64,000 nucleotides of DNA from Alloscardovia criceti DSM 17774 (lineage in GTDB: Bacteria > Actinomycetota > Actinomycetes > Actinomycetales > Bifidobacteriaceae), in contig NZ_AQXR01000011.1 of the NCBI RefSeq assembly GCF_000376885.1, positions 372,001 through 436,000 on the forward strand, read 5' to 3'. Position 1 is the stretch's first letter. Every line of letters starts with the position of its first letter. Below the pieces are notes generated by a model. That model had not been told where the DNA came from and made no database searches. It saw only the letters and a program-made list of their open reading frames with translations. Both the position numbers and the translations under genes were made by a program. Of the stretch, positions 1 through 10,170 are shown piece by piece.

Positions 1-14
1 AAATATGGACGCGG

Positions 15-284
15 TTACAACATTTCAATGCTGATATATGTGATGACCAGTCCAATCGCTAATGAAAAACTGATAAAGGAATCAAAGACAATACCGCGCA
101 CCTTCCATGGTGCCTTGTCTTTGAGCCATACGCGACAAATACCCATAACCAGTGAAAAGGCCGCAATAATATAGGTGGCCACGTTGACAAGCCCAAACCA
201 TGCAAAGATGAGGCTGACGAGGATAACAGCAACCGTAACTAAACTCTGCCACATGGGCTCAATATGGTGTGGAATATTAGACAT
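15..284 (-). CDS. DUF3017-like small membrane protein
   Basis: A predicted 89-residue integral membrane protein of unknown function. It shows three hydrophobic stretches (about residues 12-30, 34-52 and 66-86) joined by a short basic loop (WLKDKAPWKVR). Size, topology and position directly after purH match the actinobacterial DUF3017 family, which sits beside purH in several actinobacteria. The family call rests on gene order plus general likeness rather than a diagnostic motif. It starts with ATG about 150 bp after the purH stop, with two inverted repeats in between, so it may be co-transcribed with purH. Confidence 0.6.
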   Translation of the reverse strand: MSNIPHHIEPMWQSLVTVAVILVSLIFAWFGLVNVATYIIAAFSLVMGICRVWLKDKAPWKVRGIVFDSFISFSLAIGLVITYISIEML

Positions 285-347
285 CGCTCCCCAACCTACA
301 TATTAATGAAAAAATCTTTAAACTGTGCATTTCTGCGATAAATGATG

Positions 348-426
348 ATTGGTTCAGCAAGCATATACTTACTGAACCAATGGACAACATGGAGTATTCT
401 CATATTACCCGGGAGGGTATGAGAAT
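348..426. other. Two inverted repeats between purH and the DUF3017 gene
   Basis: A perfect 10-bp inverted repeat (ATTGGTTCAG at 348-357 and CTGAACCAAT at 372-381, 14-nt loop) lies next to a 9-bp inverted repeat (ATTCTCATA at 396-404 and TATGAGAAT at 418-426, 13-nt loop). Neither is followed by a T-run on the minus strand, so they look like intercistronic mRNA hairpins or operator sites rather than classical terminators. Confidence 0.45.
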
Positions 427-437
427 GGCTGCGGATT

Positions 438-2033
438 TTAGTGGAAGAAGTGACGTGTGCCGGTGACATACATGGTGATACCAGCTGCCTTTGCTGCCTC
501 GAATACTTCCTCATCACGGATAGAACCGCCCGGATGTACGATGGCCTTCACACCTGCATCCGTGAGAATCTTCATGCCATCTGCAAATGGGAAGAATGCA
601 TCAGAAGCAGCGACGGCTCCCTGGGTGCGGTTTTGACCATCGGCCAGCGTATTGGCACGATCCACAGCCAAGTGTGAAGAATCCACACGGTTGACTTGAC
701 CCATACCGATGCCAACCGTTGCTCCATCGTGTGCGATGAGGATGGCATTGGATTTAACGGAACGCACAGCCTTCCACGCAAATTCAAGATCTTTCAAAGT
801 CGCTTCGTCTGCTGCTTCACCTGCGACCAGCGTCCAATTCTGAACGTCATCGCCTTCAGACTGGAACACATCCATATCTTGGACGAGCAAGCCACCGTCA
901 ATTTGACGGATTTGAGGGTGTGCTACTGGTGCGACTGGAACCTTGAGGATGCGCAGATTCTTCTTGGTCTGCAGGATTTCCAAAGCCTCTGCCTCATAAT
1001 CTGGAGCGACGATAACCTCTGTGAAAATAGGCTTCACATTGCGTGCCATATCTGCAGAAACGGTGGTATTTGCGGCAATCACACCGCCATATGCACTCAT
1101 TGGATCGCAGGCATGAGCCTTCTCGTGAGCCTGTGCAACGGTTGTGCCGATGGCCAAACCACAAGGATTGGAATGCTTGACTACGGCTACGGCAATCTGA
1201 TCAGGGAAATCCCATACACTACGCCATGCGGAGTCCGCATCGACATAGTTGTTGTAACTCATAGGCTTACCGCCCAGTTGTTCGGCATGTGCGAAGTCGC
1301 CGGAGGTAAGTGGATCGACATACAGGCTGGCCTGCTGGTGAGAATTCTCACCGTAGCGCAAGACGTCTTTCTTATCCCATGTGCGGGTGTAGGTAGCAAA
1401 GCTTGGCTCGCCCTCCAAGCTCTCTGGCTTGGTCCAGTGCTGGGATGCCCATTCGATAATCGTGGCATCATAAGCGGAGGTGTGTGCAAAGGCCTTTGCA
1501 GCCAAATAACGGCGCTCTGGAAGTGTGAAGCCTTCGCCAGTGCTGACGCGTTCTGCAAGAATCGCGTAATCAGCAGGATCGGTGATGATGGCCACGGTTG
1601 CAGCATTCTTTGCCGCTGCGCGTACCATGGATGGGCCACCGATATCGATTTTTTCGATAATATCTGCCTCTTCTGCCCCACTGCGTACGGTATCCGCGAA
1701 TGGATAGAGGTTTACAATGACAGCGTCAAAAGGCTCTACGCCCAGCTCTTCCAGCTGAGCCTTGTGCTCTGGATTGGTCATATCCGCCAGAATGCCCGCA
1801 TGAATGCGAGGATGAAGCGTTTTTACGCGACCATCGAGGCACTCTGGGAATCCTGTCACCTGTTCTGCAGGTGTGACATCCACACCGAATTGAGCAAGAG
1901 CCTGAGCGGTAGAACCGGTTGAAACAACCTTTGTGCCCGCTTTTACAAAGGCTTGTGCAAGAATTTCAAGCCCTTCCTTGTGATAAACCGATACAAGTGC
2001 ACGCTTAATTGGGCGTGATGTAGCATCAATCAT
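438..2033 (-). CDS. purH: Bifunctional AICAR transformylase / IMP cyclohydrolase
   Basis: PurH catalyses the last two steps of de novo IMP synthesis in the cytosol: formyl transfer from 10-formyl-THF to AICAR, then ring closure. The N-terminal cyclohydrolase (MGS-like) domain covers roughly residues 1-200 and includes STGSTAQAL. The transformylase domain follows, with the catalytic Lys-His pair at 286-287 (VVKHSNPCG) and the typical RHFFH C-terminus. I start at the ATG giving [13 protein letters not shown] (531 residues, normal length); the frame stays open upstream, but that part has no family likeness. It overlaps the end of the upstream perM-like gene by 8 bp, so the two are translationally coupled. 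Confidence 0.97.
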   Translation of the reverse strand: MIDATSRPIKRALVSVYHKEGLEILAQAFVKAGTKVVSTGSTAQALAQFGVDVTPAEQVTGFPECLDGRVKTLHPRIHAGILADMTNPEHKAQLEELGVEPFDAVIVNLYPFADTVRSGAEEADIIEKIDIGGPSMVRAAAKNAATVAIITDPADYAILAERVSTGEGFTLPERRYLAAKAFAHTSAYDATIIEWASQHWTKPESLEGEPSFATYTRTWDKKDVLRYGENSHQQASLYVDPLTSGDFAHAEQLGGKPMSYNNYVDADSAWRSVWDFPDQIAVAVVKHSNPCGLAIGTTVAQAHEKAHACDPMSAYGGVIAANTTVSADMARNVKPIFTEVIVAPDYEAEALEILQTKKNLRILKVPVAPVAHPQIRQIDGGLLVQDMDVFQSEGDDVQNWTLVAGEAADEATLKDLEFAWKAVRSVKSNAILIAHDGATVGIGMGQVNRVDSSHLAVDRANTLADGQNRTQGAVAASDAFFPFADGMKILTDAGVKAIVHPGGSIRDEEVFEAAKAAGITMYVTGTRHFFH

Positions 2034-3633
2034 GGATATCCTCCGGTTCTCCAGTGGTTTGTTGGGATAAATCTGGTAAGTCGCCCATCTCGGCATCCTT
2101 GGTAAAAGAAGGAGTGTCCGCGTCATCGAGCAATTCGGGTGTGGAATCTACGTCGGATGTTTCATCGGTGAAATCATCGCGTGCTTCTTCGTCTGAATAG
2201 TCCATGGCCTCATCCGGGTTGTCCTGGAGTGCATCGTTGTCGTGGAGCGCTGTGGAACGATTGCTCAACACGATGACAGCCGTATGAATTAGCGCAATTG
2301 CACAGGCTATCAGCCACGCAGCCAATAGTCCCCATTGTATAGGCCTGCCGAAGGATGCCAGTGATTGCGACACATCTAGGCCAAGGTAATCGAGGTTTTT
2401 CGACCCCAGAGAACCGGATGAGAGCATAATAACCAGCGCAGATACAGCCACACTCAGGAGTATCGAAACGATAAACGCACCGATAGGATAAATGAAATCG
2501 ATAATGCTATCCAGATTCAGCGGAGTTTTAAGCAGGCCAAATTCGCGCTTCATAAGCAAGCTAAACAAGCCAATGAGAGTAATGATGACAATCGGCGCCA
2601 GCAAAATCCACGTGCGCATGGTGTCCGTAGCGACGGGTTCTGGGAGGAGACCAAAAACAGGAATAGGCGGCAAGGAGGAGGACTGCCCTATCCACAGGCT
2701 AAAGACGCCCAAGCTACCGATACTGAACTGTGCGCCAAGCACCCATGCCAAGGCCCAGATGAGAAGATTCGGCAACCACGCCACGCTGAGAATACTCGTA
2801 GTAATACGAGAACCTAAGCCCATGTGTGTCATGTCAAACACCGCATTCATTGAGGTGAAGCCCATAACAACCCACGCGATGAAGGTGATAACCGAAGCGA
2901 GCAAGTACAGCACAAAAATACGACGCGCAGTTCTCATACCGAGAAGCAGAGTTTTCCTCAGCCGTGCAGATAGATGATTCTTCAAAAAATTGGAAATGAC
3001 GAGATAATACGGCGAATCCTTCGTAAAGGACCAGAGAAAAGCTAGGAAAGCTATCACACACGGATAAAGCAGAACTTGCCAGGGCGCTGAGGTGAGATAA
3101 TCTCGAAGGGCATACGCCACCACAGCCATGAGGAGTGTCCACACGACAATGCTCACGCTGTAGCCAAGCAATGTATTGCGTCTGCGTATGAAGAGTGAGC
3201 GTAGCAAGGCAATGCTCGCAAAGCTTAAACCGAGGGGGACGATGGATAAATGAAATACGCCGGCTTGGATGGAAATACCTTGAGACAACACAAGCAGCAT
3301 CCCCGTGATGTTCAGGGTATTACCGCTGAGATCCGTGCCAGCTTCCATGGAAGCGACCAGCAGAAAAAGTGAAATAAAAAGGAAAAGTGCGACGGCGTAC
3401 ATCAAAAATGCTGTAGTCGCGGTGATAACGCCTCGCAAGACAGCACGAGCCGGATTTCGATCTATATCAGACTTGGAAGCACGGGAGGCTGGTGAACGCA
3501 GTTTTTGCGCAGCCTGCGCAGACCTCTCACCACGTTCAGATATGTTGCTCGATGTAATGCGAGCTGAACGTGGTGACGTGTTCTGCGAATGCTCAGCTGA
3601 ATGTTCAGACGAAACGATGCGGCCTTGGGTCAT
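2026..3633 (-). CDS. PerM/DUF6350-type polytopic membrane protein
   Basis: A 535-residue membrane protein with about nine or ten hydrophobic segments between residues 70 and 465. It has a Ser/Arg-rich N-terminal tail of about 60 residues and a strongly acidic C-terminal tail of about 75 (Asp/Glu/Ser/Thr). The position sucC-sucD-X-purH matches mycobacterial perM (Rv0955, required for persistence and linked to division) and the DUF6350 proteins of other actinobacteria. The assignment comes mainly from this synteny and the topology. It starts 3 bp after the sucD stop and overlaps purH by 8 bp, so it is embedded in a tight operon. The acidic tail may be a cytoplasmic interaction arm (inference). 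Confidence 0.7.
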   Translation of the reverse strand: MTQGRIVSSEHSAEHSQNTSPRSARITSSNISERGERSAQAAQKLRSPASRASKSDIDRNPARAVLRGVITATTAFLMYAVALFLFISLFLLVASMEAGTDLSGNTLNITGMLLVLSQGISIQAGVFHLSIVPLGLSFASIALLRSLFIRRRNTLLGYSVSIVVWTLLMAVVAYALRDYLTSAPWQVLLYPCVIAFLAFLWSFTKDSPYYLVISNFLKNHLSARLRKTLLLGMRTARRIFVLYLLASVITFIAWVVMGFTSMNAVFDMTHMGLGSRITTSILSVAWLPNLLIWALAWVLGAQFSIGSLGVFSLWIGQSSSLPPIPVFGLLPEPVATDTMRTWILLAPIVIITLIGLFSLLMKREFGLLKTPLNLDSIIDFIYPIGAFIVSILLSVAVSALVIMLSSGSLGSKNLDYLGLDVSQSLASFGRPIQWGLLAAWLIACAIALIHTAVIVLSNRSTALHDNDALQDNPDEAMDYSDEEARDDFTDETSDVDSTPELLDDADTPSFTKDAEMGDLPDLSQQTTGEPEDIHD

Positions 3634-3636
3634 TTT

Positions 3637-4557
3637 TTAGAGTTGCTCCAGAATTTCTCGCATGAATTGTGCGGTTTCGGTGGGATTTTTCCCCACTTTG
3701 ATGCCGCAGGCTTCGAGTGCTTCTTTCTTTCCTTGAGCTGTGCCACTTCCGCCAGAAACGATAGCGCCTGCATGTCCCATCTGCTTGCCTTCTGGCGCGC
3801 TATATCCCGCGATATAAGCCACAACAGGCTTGTTCATATGGTCCTGAGCCCACAATGCCAGCTCTTGCTCTGCACTTCCGCCAATTTCGCCGATCAGCAC
3901 GCAAGCCTTAATACGGGGATCCTCATTTAAGATTTCGAGAGCTTCCTGCTGTGTAGTGCCGACAATCGGGTCTCCACCTACACCAATGGCTGCACCAAAA
4001 CCATAATCTGACAATTCGGACATCATTTGATAGGTTAAGGTACCGGACTTAGAAACTAGTCCAAGAGGGCCATTGTGCACAATGCCATCGGGAATAATGC
4101 CCAAGTTCACGCCATATGTGCCCGTGCTCATCTTATCCGGAGTAGTATATGTGGCCAGACCCGGGCAGTTTGGCCCGACAATGCGCACACCCTTTTTCCG
4201 AGCCAAAGCAACGCAGTAAGCAGTATCAGCAACGGGAATACCTTCGGTAATGACCACAATAAGAGGAATTTCTGCCTCAATAGCTTCCACCATGGCTGCT
4301 TTCGCAAAGCGTGGTGGAACGAAAATGACAGAAGCCTCTGCACCGGTATTTTCACGTGCTTCACGACAGGTGGCGTAAATGGACACGTCTCGAGCACCAT
4401 TCAAATCCTCGAAGTGTAAGGACTGCCCACCCTTGCGTGGATTCACGCCGGCCACAATATTTGTGCCTGCTTTCAGCATGCGCGCTGTATGTGTCATACC
4501 CTGATGGCCGGTCATACCTTGTACAATGACAGGAGCATTGGGACGGATAAAACTCAT
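3637..4557 (-). CDS. sucD: Succinyl-CoA synthetase, alpha subunit
   Basis: Alpha subunit (306 residues) of succinyl-CoA ligase, which interconverts succinyl-CoA and succinate with substrate-level nucleotide phosphorylation. The N-terminal CoA-binding Rossmann domain shows [10 protein letters not shown] and VNPRKGG, and PNCPG is present. The phosphorylated active-site histidine is His262 in [10 protein letters not shown]. It begins 3 bp after the sucC stop, so the two subunits are made together. Bifidobacteria are not known for a full TCA cycle, so the pair may instead supply succinyl-CoA or make succinate; this is inference. Confidence 0.96.
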   Translation of the reverse strand: MSFIRPNAPVIVQGMTGHQGMTHTARMLKAGTNIVAGVNPRKGGQSLHFEDLNGARDVSIYATCREARENTGAEASVIFVPPRFAKAAMVEAIEAEIPLIVVITEGIPVADTAYCVALARKKGVRIVGPNCPGLATYTTPDKMSTGTYGVNLGIIPDGIVHNGPLGLVSKSGTLTYQMMSELSDYGFGAAIGVGGDPIVGTTQQEALEILNEDPRIKACVLIGEIGGSAEQELALWAQDHMNKPVVAYIAGYSAPEGKQMGHAGAIVSGGSGTAQGKKEALEACGIKVGKNPTETAQFMREILEQL

Positions 4558-4560
4558 AAC

Positions 4561-5796
4561 CTACTCTCCTTGTGCTGTATCGCGATGTGCAATCTCAATG
4601 CCGAGCGTCTGTGCGGCTATACGCACGGCCGTTTGAGCAGCTTCTTGCATGGTTTGAGCTACATGAATGCGTGGATGTGCAGCCTCATGGAGTAATGCTA
4701 AACCCTCTGCCGCCTCGTTGCCATCAAAGCGTACAACGATATCTTTAATCTCAGTATGGTCGGATTCCAACTGCTTAGCGGCCGCTAAGATACCCTCTGC
4801 CACGAGCTTGCAGGACGTAATACCGCCATATACATTGACAAAAACGGATTCTACTTGGGCATCGGCAAGCACAATGCTCAGGCTTTCAGCCATCACATCC
4901 GCTGAAGCACCGCCGCCAATATCGAGGAAGTTTGCAGGTTTCAAAGGTGTGGTGTAGGCGACACCGGCATCTGCTACGGCGTCGATAGAGCTCATGACTA
5001 ATCCCGCTCCGTTACCGATCACGCCCACATTTCCGCCGAGATGCACGTAATGAAGATCATGCTCTGCAGCGCGAGTTTCGAGGCTATCTTGGTCAAAAGT
5101 CGTGTGGAAACGCGACCAATTATCGTGGCGGAATGCCGCGTTGCCATCTAAGGAAATCTTTGCATCCAGAGCGATGAGATGCTTTGATGACTCATCCTCC
5201 GGTTGTCCAATCTTAGCCAACGGATTGATTTCAACGAGAGTGGCATCGCTGTCTTGAAAGACATGCCACATTTCCAGCAAAACTTGAGCTGCTTGATCGT
5301 TATCTGCATGATGGAAACCAATTTCACGGGCCATATCTTGGGCTGCTGCGAAATCGAAGTCCTCTAAAGGATTGATGTGGAGACGCTTGACGAATTCAGG
5401 GTGTTCACGCGCAATTTCTTCCACCTCGGTACCGCCGGCTGCTGTAGCCAGTACATCGTAGTCACGAGATGATCGGTCCACAGAAATGGATACATAATAC
5501 TCGTGAAGTATGGAAGCCGCTTCTACAACGAGAAGTCCGCGTACCTTGTGCCCGTGGATGGTCATGCCCAAAATATGCTCGGACATAAAGCGGGCTTCGT
5601 CTTCGTCATGGACGATTTTGACGCCGCCTGCCTGTCCACGATGTCCGATGCGTACCTGTGCTTTGAGCACACAAGGGAAACCAATCTCCTTGGCCTTTTC
5701 CACTGCTTCCTCCACAGTGGTGGCAAACAGGCCATGAGGAATGGGCACGTTATTTTCTTCCAGAAGTTCGCGCGCCTGATATTCGAATAAATCCAC
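4561..5796 (-). CDS. sucC: Succinyl-CoA synthetase, beta subunit
   Basis: Beta subunit (411 residues) with an ATP-grasp nucleotide-binding fold in the first half and a CoA-ligase domain in the second (NVYGGITSCKLVAEGI). It partners SucD, encoded 3 bp downstream. The start is a GTG (protein begins MDLFEYQARELLEENNVPI, the usual SucC N-terminus), preceded by a strong ribosome binding site AAGGAGAG. It is somewhat longer than the E. coli protein (388), mainly through a few surface insertions and an extended C-terminus. It lies 10 bp after apt, suggesting one apt-sucC-sucD-perM-purH transcript. Confidence 0.96.
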   Translation of the reverse strand: MDLFEYQARELLEENNVPIPHGLFATTVEEAVEKAKEIGFPCVLKAQVRIGHRGQAGGVKIVHDEDEARFMSEHILGMTIHGHKVRGLLVVEAASILHEYYVSISVDRSSRDYDVLATAAGGTEVEEIAREHPEFVKRLHINPLEDFDFAAAQDMAREIGFHHADNDQAAQVLLEMWHVFQDSDATLVEINPLAKIGQPEDESSKHLIALDAKISLDGNAAFRHDNWSRFHTTFDQDSLETRAAEHDLHYVHLGGNVGVIGNGAGLVMSSIDAVADAGVAYTTPLKPANFLDIGGGASADVMAESLSIVLADAQVESVFVNVYGGITSCKLVAEGILAAAKQLESDHTEIKDIVVRFDGNEAAEGLALLHEAAHPRIHVAQTMQEAAQTAVRIAAQTLGIEIAHRDTAQGE

Positions 5797-5806
5797 AGTT
5801 CTCTCC

Positions 5807-6385
5807 TTAAGCAGGCATGAGCATCATGGTAGAAACTGGGTGACCTTCGAGTTTAGAGATTCCGTCTAAGCCATCAAGCTTCATAACAAAACTAAAGCCC
5901 GCAACTGAGCAATCAATTGTTTCGAACAGCTTCATTGCAGCCCAAGCCGTACCACCGGTAGCAATGAGATCATCCACAATAAGAACGCGAGAACCAGCAG
6001 GAACTAATCCCTCTTCGATTTCCATTGTGGCTGTGCCGTACTCCAAATCATAGCTTTGTGAGACAACGGGTGGAGGAAGTTTGCCCGCTTTACGGACAGC
6101 GATGAAGCCCTTATTGAGTTTTTGAGCCAAGGCTGTGCCCAAGAGGAATCCTCGAGCCTCCAATCCAGCAATATAGTCGAAGTCTGTGGGCTGCACAGGT
6201 AAGGCATTGACTAAGCCTTCGAGTAAGAGGTGAAGACTTTTCGGATCCGCAAAAACCGGCATAAAGTCACGAAATAGGATATTCTCTGACGGAAATCCAG
6301 GAATCGTGCGGATTTTGGAGCATAGGAAATCTGCATCTTCCTGAGGAAGCAAATCTGACCGTGAAAGCGTAATATCAGATGTCAT
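5807..6385 (-). CDS. apt: Adenine phosphoribosyltransferase
   Basis: Salvages adenine to AMP using PRPP in the cytosol. The 192-residue protein carries the type I PRTase signature VLIVDDLIATGGT at residues 134-146 and the upstream GLEARGF motif. The N-terminus (IRTIPGFP and FRD) matches APRT. It sits between yajC and sucC. In many actinobacteria apt follows secD-secF after yajC; those two genes are absent from this location. The ATG at 6385 gives a usual-length protein. Confidence 0.95.
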   Translation of the reverse strand: MTSDITLSRSDLLPQEDADFLCSKIRTIPGFPSENILFRDFMPVFADPKSLHLLLEGLVNALPVQPTDFDYIAGLEARGFLLGTALAQKLNKGFIAVRKAGKLPPPVVSQSYDLEYGTATMEIEEGLVPAGSRVLIVDDLIATGGTAWAAMKLFETIDCSVAGFSFVMKLDGLDGISKLEGHPVSTMMLMPA

Positions 6386-6405
6386 AATGTAGGGAAAACT
6401 CTATT

Positions 6406-6894
6406 CTACTTTTCTGAAGTACTGTTTGTTTGTTCTTCTGTATCGGTAAGGGAAACTGTTTCAGACGCATCTGTGTCCGTTACTGGCTCAGATGTCTCCG
6501 TCGTTGCTTGTTCATCGAGCTTCTGATCAGTAGTGGACTGTGCAGAAGCCTGATTTTCTACTTGTTCCTCGGCGTTGGACTCTTCCAACGGATTGCCGTT
6601 TTCATCTACTTCGTCATCACTGATGAAGGCTGGGATGATTGGAGGCTCCGTAATAGCCTGAATACGCCACTTGGATAGGCTTCCTTCGGAATTAATAACC
6701 GCATATCCGCGGTCTAAATCAACGGATTCGATGGTGCCAAGTAAACCAGAATGTGTGCTGACTTCGGTGCCTGGCTGAAGGTTTTCACGGAAATCGGTCA
6801 GCTTTTGCTGCTGCTTCTTAGATTGACGTGAACTCCACCACGTGAAGCCGATGAGAACCACAAGAATAAGGATTAGTAAAGCGTTGCCGTCCAT
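6406..6894 (-). CDS. yajC: Preprotein translocase accessory subunit YajC
   Basis: A single-span inner-membrane protein that accompanies the Sec translocon. The N-terminal hydrophobic helix (about residues 4-20) is followed by the conserved cytoplasmic part with QQQKL and GTEVSTHSGLLGTI, where the family normally has a glycine-rich G(L/M)xGTI segment. From about residue 95 the protein becomes a low-complexity Glu/Thr/Ser/Gln tail; at 162 residues it is longer than the usual ~110. It follows ruvB, as in most bacteria. Its usual partners secD and secF are not next to it. Confidence 0.93.
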   Translation of the reverse strand: MDGNALLILILVVLIGFTWWSSRQSKKQQQKLTDFRENLQPGTEVSTHSGLLGTIESVDLDRGYAVINSEGSLSKWRIQAITEPPIIPAFISDDEVDENGNPLEESNAEEQVENQASAQSTTDQKLDEQATTETSEPVTDTDASETVSLTDTEEQTNSTSEK

Positions 6895-6931
6895 TGAATG
6901 CTCCTTGAGAGAATAAAAATACCTTTAAAGT

Positions 6932-7978
6932 CTAAAACAGTGATATGACATCATCCGGAGGAGTCAAACCCAAATGATTCCATGCTTTTATCGTAGCCAC
7001 GCGTCCGCGCGGAGTGCGCGTCATAAAACCCTCTCGGACAAGATAAGGTTCGCTGACTGTTTCTACTGTTTCGGATTCCTCACCAACCATTGCAGCGAGA
7101 TTATTGAGTCCCACAGGCCCCCCGCCAAAGTTTTTACACATGGCAGTGAGCACAGCTATATCCAGTCTATCGAGACCTTCGGAGTCAATTTGATACAGTT
7201 CTAGCGCATCCAATACGGCATCCGCATTGATCTCCGTCAAATTGTGCACCAAAGCCCAATCTCTGACACGCCGGAGCAAGCGGTTCGCAATACGTGGCGT
7301 ACCGCGCGATCGCAAGGACAACTCGTGTGCGGCATCATCCAGTACATGGATTTGCAATACTTGAGCAGATCTGAGGATGAGTTTCTTCAGTTCGGAATGT
7401 GGGTAATAATCCAGATGTGCTGTAAAGCCAAATCGAGCACGCAAAGGCGATGGCAACATGCCTTCACGCGTGGTCGCGCCCACGACTGTAAAACGTGGCA
7501 AAGTCAGAGGAATCGAAGAAGCGCCTGGTCCCTTACCCACCATGACATCTACGCGGAAATCCTCCATAGCGATGTAGAGCAATTCCTCCGCAGCACGTGG
7601 CAAGCGATGAATTTCATCGATAAAGAGGACCTCCCCTTCCTCCAACGAGGAAACGATAGAAGCGAGATCACCTGCATGCTGAATCGCAGGGCCGGAGGTT
7701 ACGCGAATAGGCACGGATAATTCGTGCGCCACAATCATGGCGAGCGTAGTCTTGCCTAGCCCTGGAGGGCCGGCCAAGAGAATATGATCCGGTGGCACAC
7801 CGCGCAGCTGGGCGGCATGAATAAAAAGATTCATTTGAGCTTTGAGCTGGGGCTGGCCAATAAAGGTATCCAGAGTATCCGGACGCAGTTCCTCATCGCT
7901 GATTTGATCTTGTGCCTGTGGCTCGCCTGAAATCATGCGTAACGATTCTTCGTGTGAATCATTGACCATTTCTACCAT
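6932..7978 (-). CDS. ruvB: Holliday junction branch-migration ATPase RuvB
   Basis: AAA+ hexameric motor that drives branch migration with RuvA. The 348-residue protein shows Walker A at residues 70-80 ([11 protein letters not shown]), Walker B with FIDEIHR at about 119-125, the GATTREG sensor segment and a C-terminal winged-helix domain (TPRGRVAT). The start codon overlaps the ruvA stop by one base (TAATG), so the genes are translationally coupled. The SOS box upstream of ruvA probably controls both. Confidence 0.98.
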   Translation of the reverse strand: MVEMVNDSHEESLRMISGEPQAQDQISDEELRPDTLDTFIGQPQLKAQMNLFIHAAQLRGVPPDHILLAGPPGLGKTTLAMIVAHELSVPIRVTSGPAIQHAGDLASIVSSLEEGEVLFIDEIHRLPRAAEELLYIAMEDFRVDVMVGKGPGASSIPLTLPRFTVVGATTREGMLPSPLRARFGFTAHLDYYPHSELKKLILRSAQVLQIHVLDDAAHELSLRSRGTPRIANRLLRRVRDWALVHNLTEINADAVLDALELYQIDSEGLDRLDIAVLTAMCKNFGGGPVGLNNLAAMVGEESETVETVSEPYLVREGFMTRTPRGRVATIKAWNHLGLTPPDDVISLF

Positions 7979-8619
7979 TAACGTCCCCTATCCAGGTGGC
8001 TGAGTGCGAAGCGTAGTACCTGAGGCACTTTATCCAGCTCTACAGAATTTCCCAAATCTAATTCTGTCATAGCAAATCGTACGGCTTCATATGCATCGCG
8101 TTGCTGCCAACCCAGAGACATAAGTCCTTGCAATACCTGACGAGAACCTTCATCCGCGAATCCATCCGCCGGATGCGTCGAAGTTCGATCCTCCTGCGAG
8201 TCGGAAGAAAGAAGACTCTCGAGGTTAACGGCGCCACTGAGTTCCAGAATGATTTTCTGGGCACCCTTTTTGCCTAGGCCGGGGGCCTTAGTCAGGGCTG
8301 TAAGATTATTGTCTCGAATGGCCTGCACGAGTTCATCCGAGCTCAGCGTCGAAAGAATGGCCAACGCCACGCGCGGGCCAATACCACTTACCTTTTGCAA
8401 TTGAGCAAACAGTTCTTGACTTGTTTTATGGAGAAAGCCGTACAACGAGATAGCATCTTGAGAAACTGTCATCGTCGTTAACACGCGAACTTCTTGACCT
8501 GTGCGCATCTGGTTGAGATCTTTTGCAGACATGCGCACGCTATAGCCCACACCGGCTACTTCGACAATTGCCTGCGAGGTTGTGACCGCCTCAACCACTC
8601 CATGAAGGCTTGCAATCAT
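7978..8619 (-). CDS. ruvA: Holliday junction DNA-binding protein RuvA
   Basis: Binds four-way junctions and loads RuvB. The 213-residue protein begins [11 protein letters not shown], the canonical RuvA N-terminus (OB-fold). It has helix-hairpin-helix segments in the middle ([14 protein letters not shown] and [17 protein letters not shown]) and ends in the RuvB-binding domain III ([12 protein letters not shown]). I use the ATG at 8619, preceded by GAAAGGA, rather than a TTG two codons upstream. A consensus LexA box lies 31 bp upstream. Confidence 0.97.
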   Translation of the reverse strand: MIASLHGVVEAVTTSQAIVEVAGVGYSVRMSAKDLNQMRTGQEVRVLTTMTVSQDAISLYGFLHKTSQELFAQLQKVSGIGPRVALAILSTLSSDELVQAIRDNNLTALTKAPGLGKKGAQKIILELSGAVNLESLLSSDSQEDRTSTHPADGFADEGSRQVLQGLMSLGWQQRDAYEAVRFAMTELDLGNSVELDKVPQVLRFALSHLDRGR

Positions 8620-8650
8620 TGGCAATCCTTTCGTGAGCCCTAAAAACCTT

Positions 8651-8664
8651 CGAACATCTGTTCG
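8651..8664. promoter_or_regulatory. LexA (SOS) box upstream of ruvAB
   Basis: CGAACATCTGTTCG is a perfect palindrome of the Gram-positive/actinobacterial LexA-box type (CGAAC-n4-GTTCG). It lies between the ruvC stop and the ruvA start, 31 bp before the ATG. This implies that ruvAB has its own DNA-damage-inducible promoter independent of ruvC. Confidence 0.88.
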
Positions 8665-8673
8665 AATACAAGA

Positions 8674-9255
8674 TTACATATCGCGGCGGACACCACGACT
8701 AGGTCTGGCTAATCGTTGCGCATCAGCCCATTGCTTTTGTGCAGCGGTAAGGTGCTGCTCCCGCTCCCCTCCTTCGATAGCGCCGGCTGGTCTGAGCGCA
8801 TGACAAATAGCAAGTGCTAGCGCATCGGCAGCGTCTGGAGGGTTGACGATAGCATTGAGACCTAAGATTTTCGTCACCATATTTTGCATTTGCGCTTTAT
8901 TTGCCTGCCCGTTTCCGGTGACAGCCAATTTCGCTTCGGTTGGCGTATGCAATGCCACAGGAATACCGCGTTGAGCGGCTGCTACCATGGCAAGTCCGGC
9001 TGCCTGTGCCGTTCCTAATACGGTATTGCGATTTTCTTGCGCGAAAACACGTTCGATGGACACCACATCTGGTGCGAATTCGTCCAGTTTTGCGCACAAG
9101 CCATTAAAAATGGCCAATAATCGTGCATCTTGTACGGTATTCGGCTTTGTGCGGATAACGTCCACATGAATAAAAGAAAGCCGGCGCGAACGGCCGGCTT
9201 CAATAACACCGACTCCGCAGCGAGTGAGCCCGGGGTCAACGCCAAGAATGATCAT
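8674..9255 (-). CDS. ruvC: Crossover junction endodeoxyribonuclease RuvC
   Basis: Resolves Holliday junctions as a dimer. The 193-residue protein retains the four acidic catalytic positions of the family: Asp7 ([10 protein letters not shown]), Glu68 (SIERVFAQ), Asp141 and Asp144 (PPDAADALA). The C-terminal 40 residues are a variable basic tail, common in actinobacterial RuvC. The gene lies 17 bp after yebC, as in mycobacteria, and is separated from ruvA by the SOS box. Confidence 0.97.
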   Translation of the reverse strand: MIILGVDPGLTRCGVGVIEAGRSRRLSFIHVDVIRTKPNTVQDARLLAIFNGLCAKLDEFAPDVVSIERVFAQENRNTVLGTAQAAGLAMVAAAQRGIPVALHTPTEAKLAVTGNGQANKAQMQNMVTKILGLNAIVNPPDAADALALAICHALRPAGAIEGGEREQHLTAAQKQWADAQRLARPSRGVRRDM

Positions 9256-9272
9256 TGAGCTGCAGAAGACCT

Positions 9273-10028
9273 TTACTCTTCGTCCAGCTGGGCCATTACT
9301 TCGTCAGAAGCGGTCCAGTTGGCAAAGATGTCCTGTACATCGTCGAGCTCATCCAGAGCGTCGATAAGACGGTTTACCTTCACAGCAGAATCGTAATCCA
9401 ATTCCACCTCGTTGAGTGGAAGCAGTGTGGATTCCGCAGAATCATAGTCGAATCCTGCATCTTGAATCGCCTTACGCACAGTGACGACATCGCTTGGCTG
9501 AGTGGTTACGGTAAATACGTCCTCATCTTCGGTGACATCTTCTGCGCCCGCTTCGGCTGCAACTTCGAAAAGCTTGTCGAAATCTACGCCTTCAGCAGGA
9601 ACGACAATCTGTCCCTTACGCTCAAAGTTAAAGGATACAGAGCCGTTTTCTGCCAATGATCCGCCATTCTTGGACAAGGTAGAACGTACATCTGCTGCTG
9701 CACGGTTACGATTATCCGTCAAGCAGTTAATAATCAAGCCAATGCCACCAGGAGCATAACCTTCGTAGGTAATCTCCTCATAGTTAGCGCCACCTGCTTC
9801 TTCACCAGATCCACGCTTGACAGCGCGGGTGATGTTATCTGCAGGCAAGGAGTTCTTCTTTGCCTTGGTAATAGCATCGTAGAGTGCTGGATTTCCATCT
9901 GGATCGCCACCACCATTACGTGCTGCAATTTCAATATTCTTTACGAGCTTTGCGAAGAGTTTACCGCGCTTAGCATCGATGGCTGCCTTCTTGTGCTTGG
10001 TGGTAGCCCATTTGGAATGTCCTGACAT
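9273..10028 (-). CDS. yebC: YebC/PmpR family protein (TACO1-like)
   Basis: A 251-residue member of the YebC family. Members are described either as DNA-binding transcriptional regulators or as translation factors that relieve ribosome stalling; the sequence alone does not decide. The hallmark N-terminus [23 protein letters not shown] is split here by nothing and reads normally, followed by YEGYAPGG and the acidic middle domain. It lies immediately upstream of ruvC on the same strand, the common arrangement. Confidence 0.95.
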   Translation of the reverse strand: MSGHSKWATTKHKKAAIDAKRGKLFAKLVKNIEIAARNGGGDPDGNPALYDAITKAKKNSLPADNITRAVKRGSGEEAGGANYEEITYEGYAPGGIGLIINCLTDNRNRAAADVRSTLSKNGGSLAENGSVSFNFERKGQIVVPAEGVDFDKLFEVAAEAGAEDVTEDEDVFTVTTQPSDVVTVRKAIQDAGFDYDSAESTLLPLNEVELDYDSAVKVNRLIDALDELDDVQDIFANWTASDEVMAQLDEE

Positions 10029-10170
10029 GACTCTCCTCGAAACGTCTATACTTAATTAGCCTTGTGTTATTTTATGCACCCCTTCAGACACGCGCAAGCC
10101 TATTACGCTTGAAGGATTATCTGAAGTTCCCTGGAAAGCATATACACATTATGGATGTGCGGTTTCAGTT

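Noticed and set aside
696-1922. A 408-codon open frame antisense to purH
   Set aside because: PurH is unambiguous on the other strand; the antisense product is Cys/His-rich and has no recognisable domain.
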